Shown here one piece after another: positions 28,201 through 38,174 of a stretch of 64,000 nucleotides of DNA. A program made the position numbers and the translations under genes. The stretch covers positions 1,054,001-1,118,000 of the forward strand of contig NZ_OZ034692.1 of NCBI RefSeq assembly GCF_964026735.1, read 5' to 3'. Below the pieces are notes generated by a model. The model did no database searches. It was given only the letters and a program-made list of their open reading frames with translations, and was not told the origin of the DNA. Each line of letters begins with the position of its first letter. Within the stretch, counting starts at the first letter, position 1. Origin of the DNA: Wolbachia endosymbiont (group E) of Neria commutata (GTDB lineage Bacteria; Pseudomonadota; Alphaproteobacteria; Rickettsiales; Anaplasmataceae).

Positions 28201-29826
28201 ATACAACATTTAGTACATATTGATTATTAAGTATGTATGTAACTCTATTCACAGCACCATTATAACCTGGTGGTAGAGCGATGGCTTTTATTGATCGTAT
28301 ATCATGGGGTGTTCTAATGTCAAGTATAACTATAGGAAAATCTTGAGCATGGAAAACCATAGTTAAAGCATTTTTTCTTAAATCCTCATTATCATATCTA
28401 AATATATACTTTTTTACACGTACTTGATCTCCTCCCTCTTCTAGCTCTAAATAATTTCTAGTAAAAGCACTACTTCCAAAAGCAAAACCAGTTATACAAT
28501 CAAATATTGTGTCATAATTCTCTGCATTTCTTGGTATTTCAGTAGGAAGATGTTGAAGCAAGAAATCTCTAATATTTTCTCTAGTTTCTTCCTCTACACA
28601 CTCAAATAACCTTTGTACTAAAGGAAATCTACCCTGTTGAAGCCTTACTGTATCAATCCTAAAAGGAATTCGATTTAAATTAAAATTTAATCGAACACAA
28701 ACAGCATTCCTTGATCCAGTATGGATGGATATAAATGAAGAAGCATGTAACCTTTCAGCGTGACCTATGGCAAGGGCTAATGCAGTATTGGACAATGTTT
28801 CCTCTGTAGCAAGATTAATAACAATAGGAACGTTTTCTCTTTCTGCTTGACGACGTACAAGAAAAGCAACATGTGAATTTCTAGAAGACAAGTCAAGGTC
28901 AATATCTATTGCGTAGAGATGAGTAAAATTCGCTAAAAACCCTAAGAAAAATCCGTGACTCTCAAATTTTTGATTGCGATTTTCAATATTATTTTCCAGC
29001 ACTTGTTTGTAATTACGATAGATGTAAGTTATGTACCTCAAAATTACTCTGACGTTCTCTTCCACAGTTTGCACGTTTCTACTTGCTAGCTCTTCTATAG
29101 AGTTGTAGACTCGTCGATCCAGCCTAACTTGTGTAAAATTGATGATACCATTGAGACTTTGTTCTATTTGGTCTTCGGTGAACCTACCATCGTGAATCAC
29201 TCTTCTTATTGCTTTTCTTAAACCATCAACTCTCACTGTGTGATCTTCTAAGATTTCTCGTCTAAGACAATCAACCTCAGATGCCGAATATTCGGCAAAT
29301 CTATTTCCACCTCTAAAATCTTTTTCACGAATCACTTCGAATGCTGTTGCAATTGCCTCCCCTTGACTCTTGCCCTTTCCATGCATGAATACTTTATATT
29401 GCTCAAAACTTAGATCTTCTGCCCTTAAACCTTGATTTGCTGTATAACCTCTTGTACTAGAGAATCTCTCTCCCTTACACTAAACCTTAACCCATCACTG
29501 TTAGGGCGATCAGAAATGCTGTAACACCTAACAACTCGCTGTCCGTCACGATTACGAGTTAGAACAGCAACTTTTAGATTCCCTGTATTTCGATCTTCAC
29601 CCGTACGTAGATCAACACCATGATTATCAAAACGAAAATAGACCCTCTCATTTTCATCTAAGATACCATCATTATGTGCAGTAGCAAACATACTAAAAAA
29701 GAAGACAGGAAGGAAACGACCTACACTCACATGATACAAGAAAGATGGACACCGATCTAAAAAAGATTCAAATTCTTGTCTAAAACCTTCAAGATCTCCA
29801 TCAACTAAACTTCTAACTAAAGCCAC
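25129..29826 (-). pseudogene. cifB: Cytoplasmic incompatibility factor CifB (type I, CidB-like), frameshifted, with long C-terminal extension
   Basis: Downstream of cifA on the same strand. GTG 29826 follows AGAGAGG, and the product begins MALVRSLVDGDLEGFRQEFE. A missing A near 29436-29438 stops this frame at 29425. The next frame (from 29386, MHGKGKSQGEAIA) covers the central nuclease-fold region and the Ulp1-like deubiquitinase, with His (GGNHWVTL, codon 26939-26941), Asp (YYADSLG, 26882-26884) and Cys (DGYNCGFW, 26777-26779) all present. An extra A near 26455-26457 shifts the frame again; the third frame continues through AYYLEYLKLTFP to 25129. Rejoined length is about 1,565 residues, against roughly 1,170 for known type I CidB. 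The extension has a papain-like Cys/His/Asp pattern. As read, no full CifB can be made. Confidence 0.85.
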
Positions 29827-29887
29827 AAAATACCTCTCTATTTGCTAAGACCAAAAAAACCACTTACACCAAGAGCTCATGAGTGGA

Positions 29888-31339
29888 CTACTTAAAGCCA
29901 CTAAGCGTAAAGATGCTTTTTTCCTTATGAGAACCAGAAGCATCACTCACATCAGGAGATTCAAACTTGGACTGCGGAACATCACCAGAACCATCGAGTG
30001 GCAAAGATGTTTTCCTACTACCATGAGCTTGAGATCGTGTCCGTAGATCATACCCAGGGCCATCACCCACAGGACCAGGAAGTATCCCTAGCTCAGAAAA
30101 TAATTTTTCCGCCACATCACCGTAATCTATACTTTCTTTCATGCCTTCTCTGCCACATAACGTAAGATCTTCTATTATGCTTTCTTTAAAGAACTCAAAC
30201 TTTTCAGGAAAGGAATCTCTAGCAAATGACATTATATCTAATATTTCTTTTTTCTCATCAAGGTTACTACCACTTCGTTTCCAATTAACTATTAATCCTG
30301 CAAGTACAGTATCTATAGGAACGTGAAAACTAGAAGCATCGACAGCAGACTTCTTGTGTTCATTGAAACGGCTACATTCCCAAATTTGCATAATAATGGA
30401 CCTAACTTGGATGCTTGATTCAGGATTCTTCAACATCACTTTTGAAAGTGATGAAAGAAGGAGTGTATACTCTTTCTGTGAGAATATTTGATCTGAATGA
30501 TCTCCTTGTTCTGAAAGTCCTTTATAACACCAGCATTTTACCAAATCATGTATTGTATCAAAAAAGCACGAACCTATCAGCCTATTAAAGAGGGAATATA
30601 CTCCATCATCTTTCTGTAATAAATTCTGTAACAGAGTATCTTTATCAGCTATATTCCTTATACAAAAATCTAAAATAGGAGCATCTTCCTCGATAGCTTG
30701 AACGCGAGACAGAGCAATTATAGCTTCTGTAAGCTTCTTCTCCTTATCTTTTTCTTCCAGCTGATTATAAAAATATTCTACCCCTTCACTCCACTTAAAC
30801 TTTACAGCACTATCAAAACCTTCTATTGCATTATTAGGTTGCTTTAATTCTCCAGACTCTTTATCTATCCAGAAATTGAACACACGGCCTTTCCTCCCAA
30901 TGCCACTCAAAAGTGAGTTTCGTATGTATTTGTCAGTTATAAGATTGCCACTACTATCAAGTTCACCAGAAGAAAAACTATTTTTGTAAGATTCAAATCT
31001 TTTTTGAAAGAATGGAAGAATTTTATCTACTACACAGTAACTACAAGCTATTTCATATCTGCGAAGTGGATTATCGATTTCCCCTATTTTTTCTTCAGTC
31101 AACTTTTGTCCTAGGGTAGTATTATTCAATCTTGTACCTGACCAACAACCCTCATCCTGAAAAACATTACACAAAAACCCCAGCTTATCATCCTTAAAGG
31201 ATTTTATGTGCTCTATATAAGTTTCCAACCACCTTTTAATAGCTAACTTCCTTCCAGCAGCGACACCTGGATCTGTATGTTTTATAACACCTTGTAGTTT
31301 TTTAAGTGCTGCAGCATGACGCTTTGTTTCTATTTGCAT
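29888..31339 (-). CDS. cifA: Cytoplasmic incompatibility factor CifA (type I, CidA-like)
   Basis: CifA is the rescue factor, and contributes to induction, of Wolbachia cytoplasmic incompatibility; it binds CifB. The 483-residue frame is uninterrupted and contains stretches I recognise from CidA: VFQDEGCWSGTRLNN, RRYEIACSYCVVDKI, GFDSAVKFKWSEGVEYFYNQ, and the C-terminal GPVGDGPGYDLRTRSQAHGS. ATG 31339 (after GGGGTG) is chosen because codons upstream lack an ATG/GTG start and do not look like the family N-terminus. A 61-bp gap separates it from cifB, the normal two-gene operon order. Intact length is close to that of CidA (about 490). Confidence 0.92.
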   Translation of the reverse strand: MQIETKRHAAALKKLQGVIKHTDPGVAAGRKLAIKRWLETYIEHIKSFKDDKLGFLCNVFQDEGCWSGTRLNNTTLGQKLTEEKIGEIDNPLRRYEIACSYCVVDKILPFFQKRFESYKNSFSSGELDSSGNLITDKYIRNSLLSGIGRKGRVFNFWIDKESGELKQPNNAIEGFDSAVKFKWSEGVEYFYNQLEEKDKEKKLTEAIIALSRVQAIEEDAPILDFCIRNIADKDTLLQNLLQKDDGVYSLFNRLIGSCFFDTIHDLVKCWCYKGLSEQGDHSDQIFSQKEYTLLLSSLSKVMLKNPESSIQVRSIIMQIWECSRFNEHKKSAVDASSFHVPIDTVLAGLIVNWKRSGSNLDEKKEILDIMSFARDSFPEKFEFFKESIIEDLTLCGREGMKESIDYGDVAEKLFSELGILPGPVGDGPGYDLRTRSQAHGSRKTSLPLDGSGDVPQSKFESPDVSDASGSHKEKSIFTLSGFK

Positions 31340-31537
31340 TGCACCCCATGTAAAAAAATCTACTGCATTATGCAAGAATTAGAATCAAATAGCAACACTA
31401 AAATTAACAAGAACTTTATAAAAAACATTTTCCATATTTTAGTTCATAGTTTTTTAATATTATGGTGACGCTCACTGTTGCAACCAATACTGATAATTGC
31501 CTTTTTCTGTCTTATTTTCAAAAATTTGCTTACTATA

Positions 31538-31669
31538 TTACTGGTCATAATTATCCGAACGTTTAAAGTGCTTTAAGATGGATCTCTGTTGCAAGGCTTG
31601 TTCCTTTAGTGGATTAACAAATTCTCCTTCTTTTTTTAGATAATCTGTTGGATGTTGTGTTTTTAGCAT
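31538..31669 (-). CDS. Possible small protein or gene remnant, 43 residues
   Basis: ATG 31669 to TAA 31540-31538 encodes a hydrophilic peptide (MLKTQHPTDYLKKEGEFVNP ... KHFKRSDNYDQ). Composition and codon use look protein-like, but there is no clear ribosome-binding site and I recognise no family. It could be the tail of a lost gene. Confidence 0.3.
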   Translation of the reverse strand: MLKTQHPTDYLKKEGEFVNPLKEQALQQRSILKHFKRSDNYDQ

Positions 31670-32000
31670 AGAGATACCATATGACTACCCACTATGCTAA
31701 GCTTGGCTATTATAGTAACCAGGGAAGTTAGCAGTGCAAGATATTTTTATGTGCATTTTAGTATTTTGTTTAAACTGCTTGACTTGTGTTTTTAGCTTGG
31801 ATCCAGTGCTGAGCAAAAGTATAATATTGACCACTTTACATTTAAATTTTAACTTTTTTTATTCTCAATTCTCAGCTAGGTAAGGACTAAATTTAATATT
31901 ACATTCAATAAAAATATAAGGAACATAGCCACTTTCAGCCATTTTACATAACGCCCGTGAGAACGAGTTTTATTTGAAAGGTCACCCCAGCTTTATTTCA

Positions 32001-32206
32001 TGAACGTATCTATATCAGATTTAGCATAGCCCTAAAACCCGCGCCATTGGCCTACTTTCCCCCCAATATACTTTAGCCACATAGGGTGATTTTCTTTCCG
32101 TAATTCTTTAATGCTATTTTCATAATGCATACTTTGCGGAAAATGTTCTCAGCGTATTGTAGCTTTTTTGCCCTTTTTTGAGAAAATAAAAGTAAACAAG
32201 TAAATA
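32001..32206 (+). promoter_or_regulatory. 206-bp conserved upstream element, copy 1
   Basis: This segment aligns over its full length with the reverse complement of 55561-55766. About 39 bp, beginning ATTTAGCATAGCCCTAAAAC and ending CCATTGGCCTACTTT, are identical; the rest is roughly three-quarters identical by eye. It lies 120 bp upstream of an ankyrin gene stub, in the same orientation. The other copy lies 129 bp upstream of a 714-residue effector-like gene, also in the same orientation. A shared promoter/leader or small RNA is possible. Confidence 0.6.
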
Positions 32207-32326
32207 AAAGAATTTAAGATAGCACTAAAAGGAATGTTTCTTTTACAAAATATTTAGTTCAAAAAAACGTTGCTTTGTAAATAAATTTGAAAATACTAAA
32301 TTGAGTATATCTAATAAGTATCAACT

Positions 32327-32491
32327 ATGGTTTTATATGATGATGAACTGCTCCGCACTGTAAAAAAGGTTATAGAATTTATTAGCAAAGGTAGTATTGA
32401 AAATAATAACCTAACTCTTCTACTCTTAGCCGCTGAATATGGTCATCTAGATATAGCGAAGTATATTATTGATAAGGGTCTAAGGTTATAG
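32327..32491 (+). pseudogene. Ankyrin-repeat gene, N-terminal stub
   Basis: ATG 32327 opens a 54-codon frame, MVLYDDELLRTVKKVIEFIS ..., with one ankyrin repeat (TLLLLAAEYGHLDIAKYIID) before a TAG stop. Known Wolbachia ankyrin genes are much longer, so this is a truncated start. The downstream 140 bp show no continuation that I could confirm. Confidence 0.65.
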
Positions 32492-32635
32492 AGATGATAA
32501 CGCTTCTTCTGGTAGCCAATCTCATATTCTCTCTGCTAAGGTGAGAGTGCTACCGTACGATAAGTAACACTCTTAAAAGTTATTTAATTTGCTTTTTGTA
32601 TGTGTTGCTGTTGCATAACAGTATGTACATCAATA

Positions 32636-33615
32636 GCCCCCCTGCGAAACAACGTGAAGCAAGTTGCTGATAAAATCTGGTAAAAAATCCCCAGCCCAAA
32701 AATTATTAAAAACTATGCCTCAAATTCACAATTCCTGCTATAATATTAAATCTCATGTTGTATTTCTTCTGAAAATTGCGGTAAACATTTGACATTATTT
32801 TGAAGATTTTTATCTCGCGAATCTTATTTTCCACACGCATCCTGAACGATGCCAGCTTTCGATTATGCTCCTTTTGCACCTCCGTTAGTGGTTTTTTACG
32901 GTATTTTTTGTATGGAATCACAACGTTTTTCTGCAACTTTTGCCAACCTTGATACCCAGAATCGGCATATTTTATGCTATCTTTGGGCAACAATTTTTCC
33001 TGTTTCCTTATGCGAAAATCATGCATTCGACCTCGATGTGACTTTGAAATCGACAAAATTTGCCCATTTCCCTCAATCACAATTTCGGTTTTTATTGTGG
33101 TCATTTTTTTCTTTCTGGAATAAGATTTTTTACGTTTTTTTGCGTCTTTTGGCCGCTGTATCGGTTGCTCCGTGACATCTGCTAAAATTTTTAAAATCCT
33201 TTCTGGCGTCAGTGTTCTATCCTTTTTTATGGTCATTTTTTTGGCCAATAATGGCTCCATTTTCTTCAAAAGTCGGCAAATATTTGAGTTGTGCAAATTA
33301 AACAAAAACCCTAAAAATGGATGCGTTATGTACGTTCTGTAATAAATTAGAACACATAAAATCCTGTCTTCTAGCGCCTCAACATGCGATTTTCTTCCAT
33401 GACATTTCTTTTTCGCCTCCATTTTTTCCCACTCTGGACGCACTTTTGCCACAATTTTTTCAAATTCAGATGTTGTGAGTCCTGTCAATTGTCTAAAAAC
33501 ATATGGTGTTCTTGCTATTTTCACGTAACTTATTGCCATCTTCCCTCTTCTAAAACTTTCATTTTACATGCTTTTTAGTCGTTTTTACCTACTTTCTACC
33601 TTTTCGCAGGGGGGC
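32636..33615 (-). mobile_element. IS5-family element copy C, structurally intact
   Basis: A 980-bp element with termini GCCCCCCTGCGAAA and TTTTCGCAGGGGGGC and one uninterrupted transposase gene. Left flank CAATA and right flank TATTG rejoin to a palindrome if a TA duplication is removed. It is the reference for five damaged full-length copies (17612, 19433, 35864, 46189, 59239) and several fragments in the window. Confidence 0.92.
32706..33539 (-). CDS. IS5-family transposase (HTH_4 + DDE_Tnp_4)
   Basis: A complete 277-residue transposase. An N-terminal helix-turn-helix domain (VFRQLTGLTTSEFEKIVAKV; RILCVLIYYRTYITHPFLG) precedes an RNase H-like catalytic domain. DDE candidates are Asp in ILADVTEQPIQRP, Asp in YADSGYQGWQ, and Glu in RMRVENKIREIK. 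It catalyses cut-and-paste movement of its own element and could act in trans on the five defective copies, which share its termini. Antisense frames across it are shadows. Confidence 0.92.
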   Translation of the reverse strand: MAISYVKIARTPYVFRQLTGLTTSEFEKIVAKVRPEWEKMEAKKKCHGRKSHVEALEDRILCVLIYYRTYITHPFLGFLFNLHNSNICRLLKKMEPLLAKKMTIKKDRTLTPERILKILADVTEQPIQRPKDAKKRKKSYSRKKKMTTIKTEIVIEGNGQILSISKSHRGRMHDFRIRKQEKLLPKDSIKYADSGYQGWQKLQKNVVIPYKKYRKKPLTEVQKEHNRKLASFRMRVENKIREIKIFKIMSNVYRNFQKKYNMRFNIIAGIVNLRHSF

Positions 33616-33624
33616 TATTGACAT

Positions 33625-35233
33625 CACTGCCATTAAGTTAAGGAAGGAATGGCTAAAAATTGAACAAAAAAGTTTGTAGTGATTAAGGAGTTATGGCAAA
33701 TGCTAAAACAAAATAGAGCAAACTTTAAAGTAGATAAACTCTTAGATGTAAATTAGTTAAGAAATAGCTTATTTAAAAGTCATTTTACAGAAGATTTGAC
33801 AAAAGTTGCTCCAGGAATACTGTCTTTCAGAAATGAGTAGGGTAGTATTCAAAATACGTGTTTTCTAGCCCTTTTTTGGTAATTGAGTGAACGAACATCA
33901 GATATCTTATGAAGATCAACTTTCCTCCCCTTCCTTACAACTAAAGTGTTTGTTAAAAATAACTTAGATAATTGCTCCATAACGCAATCCATGTCCGATT
34001 CTGTAGAAAAAATATCGAAAGCTAAGTTTTTAATTGCATTAAATGAAACAGATTTATTAATGCTTTTTTCAAGCTTACTATCAGCTAGGTCTGCATTCAA
34101 TGCCTCTTCTACATCTTCTGTCATAATACTTTCTAGGTTGCTAATAAAAATGGTTGACCAAAAATCCTGCTTAATAGTTTCAACACTTTTACCTGTAAAA
34201 TTCTCTAAGCCTAACCTTCCTTTGAGTTTAGAAAAAAATGTTTCTATTCCCCAACGTAAGTAGTATAACTCTTCAAATTCCTCAACCTTAAATTGCTGCT
34301 CATCTAATAATGATGTAATTAGCACTTCAATTTCACCAGAGGAAAGTATGATTTTAACTAGCCTAAATTCCATTTCATCAGGTAATCCTAGCTTTCTTAG
34401 CTGCCTTGCCACTTTAATAGGTGCAGTAGCTACTGCTATTGTACTAGAGGGACTGCCCGGCTTAAACATATCGTTTACTTCACTAAAAGATGAACTTGGA
34501 CAACGAATTACATAATTAATTTTCCTTTCCGTAAGCTCGGCAATAAATCGATAAGATACATACCCTCTATCACAGATTAGTAAGTCATCTGAACTGAGGC
34601 TTTCAAGCATATCGGTTGCTAAATCAACTTCATAACTGTCACCTCTACTTAACACCGATTTTATTGCAATATTATTTAGCACATCATAACAAGCTTCAAA
34701 GGTTGCACTTGTATAATCTTCAAACCTCTGAACTCCATTCCATACTGCTCTTAAGCCAAACTACTCTATTACCTCATCACTTTTTGGTAGAATTAATATA
34801 GAAGCATCAAATGCAAGTACCCTGAAACCATGGTGAGTTTTAAACTCCTGATCCTGGTAATATAGGGAAACTACATCATCATTAAGTTCTGAAAATGCAG
34901 TATACTTTAGCTTCTGTCTTACTTGGGTAAAAGCACTTGCAGTAACTGTATAATCTCTCATCGTGTACAGAATAAATTCATTGAGCATCACTTGTAATGA
35001 TTTCACACTTTTTCTGAAAATCAAAATGAATACATCAATAAAAGGCAATTTTCTTTTTCGTAGAAAGTCTTTTGGTGATACTTTGTGATCATTTATAAAG
35101 TTTAAACTTATCAATTTATTTTTTATGAATTCGATTATTGTTTTTTTTACTCATATTATTTTTCCTTTAAGTTTAGGAATTTTACTTGATTTATTAATAT
35201 AGTCCATCCTTTTCTCTTAACTTAATGGCAGTG
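33625..35233 (-). mobile_element. IS4-family element, inactive
   Basis: Perfect 18-bp terminal inverted repeats, CACTGCCATTAAGTTAAG at 33625 and its complement ending at 35233, enclose a 1,609-bp element with one IS4-type transposase gene. The direct flanks do not show an obvious target duplication. A related terminus recurs at about 37076-37092. Confidence 0.85.
33849..35154 (-). pseudogene. IS4-family transposase with polyA slip and in-frame stop
   Basis: ATG 35154 starts MSKK, but an A8 run is one base too long for the downstream frame EFIKNKLISLNFINDHKVSP. The frame then runs through FRVLAFDASILILPKSDE to a TAG at 34761-34763, after which the same frame continues (FGLRAVWNGVQRFEDYTSAT) to 33849. 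Catalytic landmarks are FDAS (first Asp), ICDRGY (second Asp) and YLRWGIETFFSKLKGRLGLE (YREK-type Glu region). Two lesions make it non-functional as read. Confidence 0.85.
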
Positions 35234-35488
35234 CTATAGCATTGGACCATACCACGTTTATTAATCGGTAAAATCTTATCCGCTTTAGCTATATTTCATT
35301 TTCCCCCATCTCAAAATCACTATTATATACTTCTCTTGGCCTCACGCTAGTTTCGAAAGATGTCTATTGAAAATATCATCAACAGCTCTTTGCAAACCTA
35401 TGATACTAAAATCATCACCACTGAAGTTTTTGTTTGAACGAACTACATTACTCATATTAGCCCTCTTTTTTGTTAGTACAAACCCCAT

Positions 35489-35728
35489 AAACCCCAACTA
35501 TGAATTAGAAAACAATAGAAAAGCCAAGGAAACAGTGTAAACTCAGGAAATATTTGAAAACTAAATGAGGTTACCCATGAATAAAAATATAACAGAATTA
35601 TTTTGCCTGATCGATGATTTTTGCAACGTAGCCGAAAAAATTTTGCAGAAAAATTCCTGCCAAGTAGCAAAAAGCCAACCAGGAATCACGTATTCAGAGA
35701 TTCTAATACCAACTTTTACAAACAACTA
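35489..35728 (+). mobile_element. IS982-family element, 5' fragment
   Basis: It begins with the terminus ACCCCAACTATGAATTAG and includes the transposase start (MNKNITELFCLIDDFCN after GAGGTTACCC). It is cut at 35729 by an IS5-type fragment. The same start region is found in reverse at 52985-53206. Confidence 0.75.
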
Positions 35729-35863
35729 GGCTCTGTGAACAAAATTTTATGAGAGCCATATAAGTGCGCCAACGAAATTCAAAAACCCCATAAAAACTAC
35801 AGCAGTTTTGTCAAAACGAGAGAAGATGCGTCTGAAATGCTTTGTTTTACAAAAAAAACACTA
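35729..35863 (-). repeat. Left arm of inverted repeat: IS5-type 3' end
   Basis: The reverse strand encodes the C-terminal part of the second IS5 transposase type, ending at the GGCTCTGTGAACAAAATTTT terminus. It is the mirror image of 36841-36977 with only scattered mismatches. The innermost 40 bp (…CACTA and its complement) are identical. Confidence 0.8.
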
Positions 35864-36840
35864 GACCCCCTGCGAAACAACGTGAAGCAAGTTGCTGATA
35901 AAATCTGGTAAGAAATCCCCAGTCCAAAAATTATTAAAAACCATGCCTCAAATTCACAATACCCGCAATAATATTAAATCTCATGTTATATTTTTTCTGA
36001 AAATTGCGGTAAACATTTGACATAATCTTAAAAACTTTGATCTCGCGAATCTTATTTTCCACACGCATCCTGAACGATGCCAGCTTTCGATTATGCTCCT
36101 TTTGCTCCTCCGTTAGTGGCTTTTTACGGTATTTTTTGTACGGAATCACAACGTTTTTCTGCAGTTTTTGCCAACCTTGATACCCAGAATCGGCATATTT
36201 TATGCTATCTTTGGCCAACAATTTTTCCTGTTTCCTTATGCGAAAGTCATGCATTCGACCTCGATGTGATCTTGAAACTGACAAAATTTGCCCATTTCCC
36301 TCAATCACAATTTCGGTTTTCATCGTGGTCATTTTTTTCTTTCTGGAATAAGATTTTACGTTTTTTTGCATCTTTTGGCCGCTGTATCGGTTGCTCCGTG
36401 ACATCTGCCAAAATCTTTAAAATCCTTTCTGGAGTCAGCGTTCTATCCTTTTTTATAGTAATTTTTTTGGCCAATAATGGCTCCATTTTCTTCAAAAGTC
36501 GGCAAATATTTGAGTTGTGCAAATTAAACAAAAACCCTAAAAATGGATGCGTTATGTACGTTCTGTAATAAATTAGAACACATAAAATCCTGTCTTCTAG
36601 CGCCTCAACATGCGATTTTCTTCCATGACATTTCTTTTTCGCCTCCATTTTTTCCCACTCTGGACGCACTTTTGCCACAATTTTTTCAAATTCTTCTGTT
36701 GTCAGACCCGTTAATTGCCTGAAAATATACTGGGTCTTTGAAACTTTTGCATAACTTATTGCTATTTTACTCTTCTAAAATTTTCATTTTATACGCTTTT
36801 TAATGTTTTTCACCTGTTTTCTACCTTTTCGCAGGGGGTC
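35864..36840 (-). mobile_element. IS5-family element copy D, inactive, inside a long inverted repeat
   Basis: A 977-bp copy with termini GACCCCCTGCGAAA and TTTTCGCAGGGGGTC. The transposase is split by small deletions near 36350 (open pieces 35934-36404 and 36301-36678), and its start codon is ATA instead of ATG, as in copy A. Its flanks are long inverted repeats of another IS5 element. Confidence 0.85.
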
Positions 36841-36977
36841 TAGTGTTTTTTTTGTAAAACAAAGCATTTCAGACGGATTTTCTCCCGCTTTGATAAAACT
36901 GCTGAGGTTTTTATGGGATTTTTGAACTTCGTTGGGGCACTTATATGGCTCTCATAAAATTTTGTTCACAGGGCCTA
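36841..36977 (+). repeat. Right arm of inverted repeat: IS5-type 3' end
   Basis: The forward strand encodes FRRIFSRFDKTAEVFMGFLN to FVGALIWLS and the terminus ATTTTGTTCACAGGGCCTAG. It is the reverse complement of 35729-35863. The two arms would meet at a CACTAGTG centre if the inserted element and a TA duplication were removed. Confidence 0.8.
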
Positions 36978-36984
36978 GGAATTA

Positions 36985-37115
36985 CGCTCTTGAATTCTAT
37001 ATTATTTTTTGCAATATCGTACTTGTTGTTACCCATATGAGTTTTGAAAGAGATCTAGTTTTTAACCGTTTATTCCTTAACTTAATGGCAACCCATCGCC
37101 TTGTAGGCGATGGTT
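36985..37115. other. IS4 terminus remnant and hairpin
   Basis: CCTTAACTTAATGGCA (about 37076-37091) repeats the terminus of the IS4 element at 33625-35233. Right after it, CCATCGCC and GGCGATGG (37093-37113) form an 8-bp hairpin with a 5-nt loop. No T-run follows on either strand, so I do not call it a terminator. It lies about 80 bp past the ruvB stop codon. Confidence 0.45.
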
Positions 37116-37190
37116 GTTTAGTTAGCATACAAGCGTTACATAACAGGCCAACAGACTTGGAGCAATATATTTGTAGTATTTTGGATTGTA

Positions 37191-38174
37191 TTATGAAAGT
37201 TTAAGATTTAAATACTCTCTTGCCTGATCGGTTAGAACACGCCCTCTTGATGTACGCTTTACAAAACTAATTTTGATCAGATATGGCTCTACTGTTTCTT
37301 CAATATTGCCTACATCTTCGGAGAGTGCAATGGATATAGTGTCAATTCCAACAGGACCGGAAGTGTTGAATAAAAATTTTAAGTAACTCATATCAAGTTT
37401 ATTAAGTCCCATTTTGTCCACACCTAATTTTAGCAATGCAGAATCAGCGACTTCATAAGTAATTTTTTTATCATCTTCTGCTTCAACAAAATCCCTTATT
37501 CGCCTTAATAATCTCAAAGCAATTCTTGGAGTGCCACGTGCACGGCAGGCAATTTCCTGTGCAGCACTTTCTTCAATTTCAGCAGAAAGGACTCTCGCAC
37601 CTCTTTTTATAATATTAACCAGCTCCTCAAAAGAGTAAAACTCAAGATGCAAAGGAATTCCAAACCGATCCCTGAGTGGTGCAGAAAGCAGCCCAAGCCT
37701 CGTTGTTGCTCCAATTAGCGTAAATGGTGGTAAATCTATCCTTAAAGTGCGAGTTGATGGGCCTTCACCAACTAATATATCCAAACAAAAGTCTTCCATT
37801 GCAGTATATAAAACCTCTTCAATGCTGCGATTTAACCTATGAATCTCATCGATAAATAAAACATCTTTTGCATTTAAAGTGGTAAGCACTGCAGCTAGGT
37901 CTCCAGCTTTACTCAGCAGTGGACCAGAAGTAGCTCGAAAGCTGACTCTTAATTCCTTGGAAACGATTTGTGCTAAAGTTGTTTTACCAAGTCCAGGAGG
38001 GCCATATAGCAAAACATGGTCTAAGGCTTCAGTTCTCATCTCTGCAGCATGTATAAACACTTTTAAATTTTGTATTAGATCTTTCTGCCCAACAAAATCA
38101 TCAAGTTGCTCAGGTCTAATGTTGATATTGCGCACATCCTCAGCATATTCTTTACTGGACGATATTGAATTCAT
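37191..38174 (-). CDS. ruvB: Holliday junction branch migration helicase RuvB
   Basis: This AAA+ motor of the RuvABC complex drives branch migration at Holliday junctions. The 327-residue protein has [11 protein letters not shown], Walker [13 protein letters not shown], Walker [14 protein letters not shown], sensor and arginine-finger regions ([18 protein letters not shown]) and the winged-helix C-terminus ending [10 protein letters not shown]. Full length. It overlaps ruvA by 4 bp, so the pair is translationally coupled. Confidence 0.97.
   Translation of the reverse strand: MNSISSSKEYAEDVRNINIRPEQLDDFVGQKDLIQNLKVFIHAAEMRTEALDHVLLYGPPGLGKTTLAQIVSKELRVSFRATSGPLLSKAGDLAAVLTTLNAKDVLFIDEIHRLNRSIEEVLYTAMEDFCLDILVGEGPSTRTLRIDLPPFTLIGATTRLGLLSAPLRDRFGIPLHLEFYSFEELVNIIKRGARVLSAEIEESAAQEIACRARGTPRIALRLLRRIRDFVEAEDDKKITYEVADSALLKLGVDKMGLNKLDMSYLKFLFNTSGPVGIDTISIALSEDVGNIEETVEPYLIKISFVKRTSRGRVLTDQAREYLNLKLS

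Larger units (their letters stand above)
31376..32635. other. Gene-poor region upstream of cifA
   Basis: Besides a possible 43-codon frame (31538-31669), a 206-bp conserved element (32001-32206) and an ankyrin stub (32327-32491), I see no gene. The first 100 bp upstream of cifA are AT-rich and probably hold its promoter, but no -10/-35 pair stands out. The right end borders an IS5 element. Confidence 0.5.

Noticed and set aside
26387..29826. Programmed ribosomal frameshifting to make full CifB
   Set aside because: The sites lack a classic slippery heptamer with a downstream pseudoknot that I could see, and two opposite shifts would be required. Indels or sequence error are simpler.
37093..37113. 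Hairpin downstream of ruvB as a rho-independent terminator
   Set aside because: A good 8-bp stem but no T-tract on either strand.
36932..37204. Possible 90-residue plus-strand protein
   Set aside because: It spans an IS5 terminus and an IS4-like terminus, so the frame is a by-product of IS remnants.
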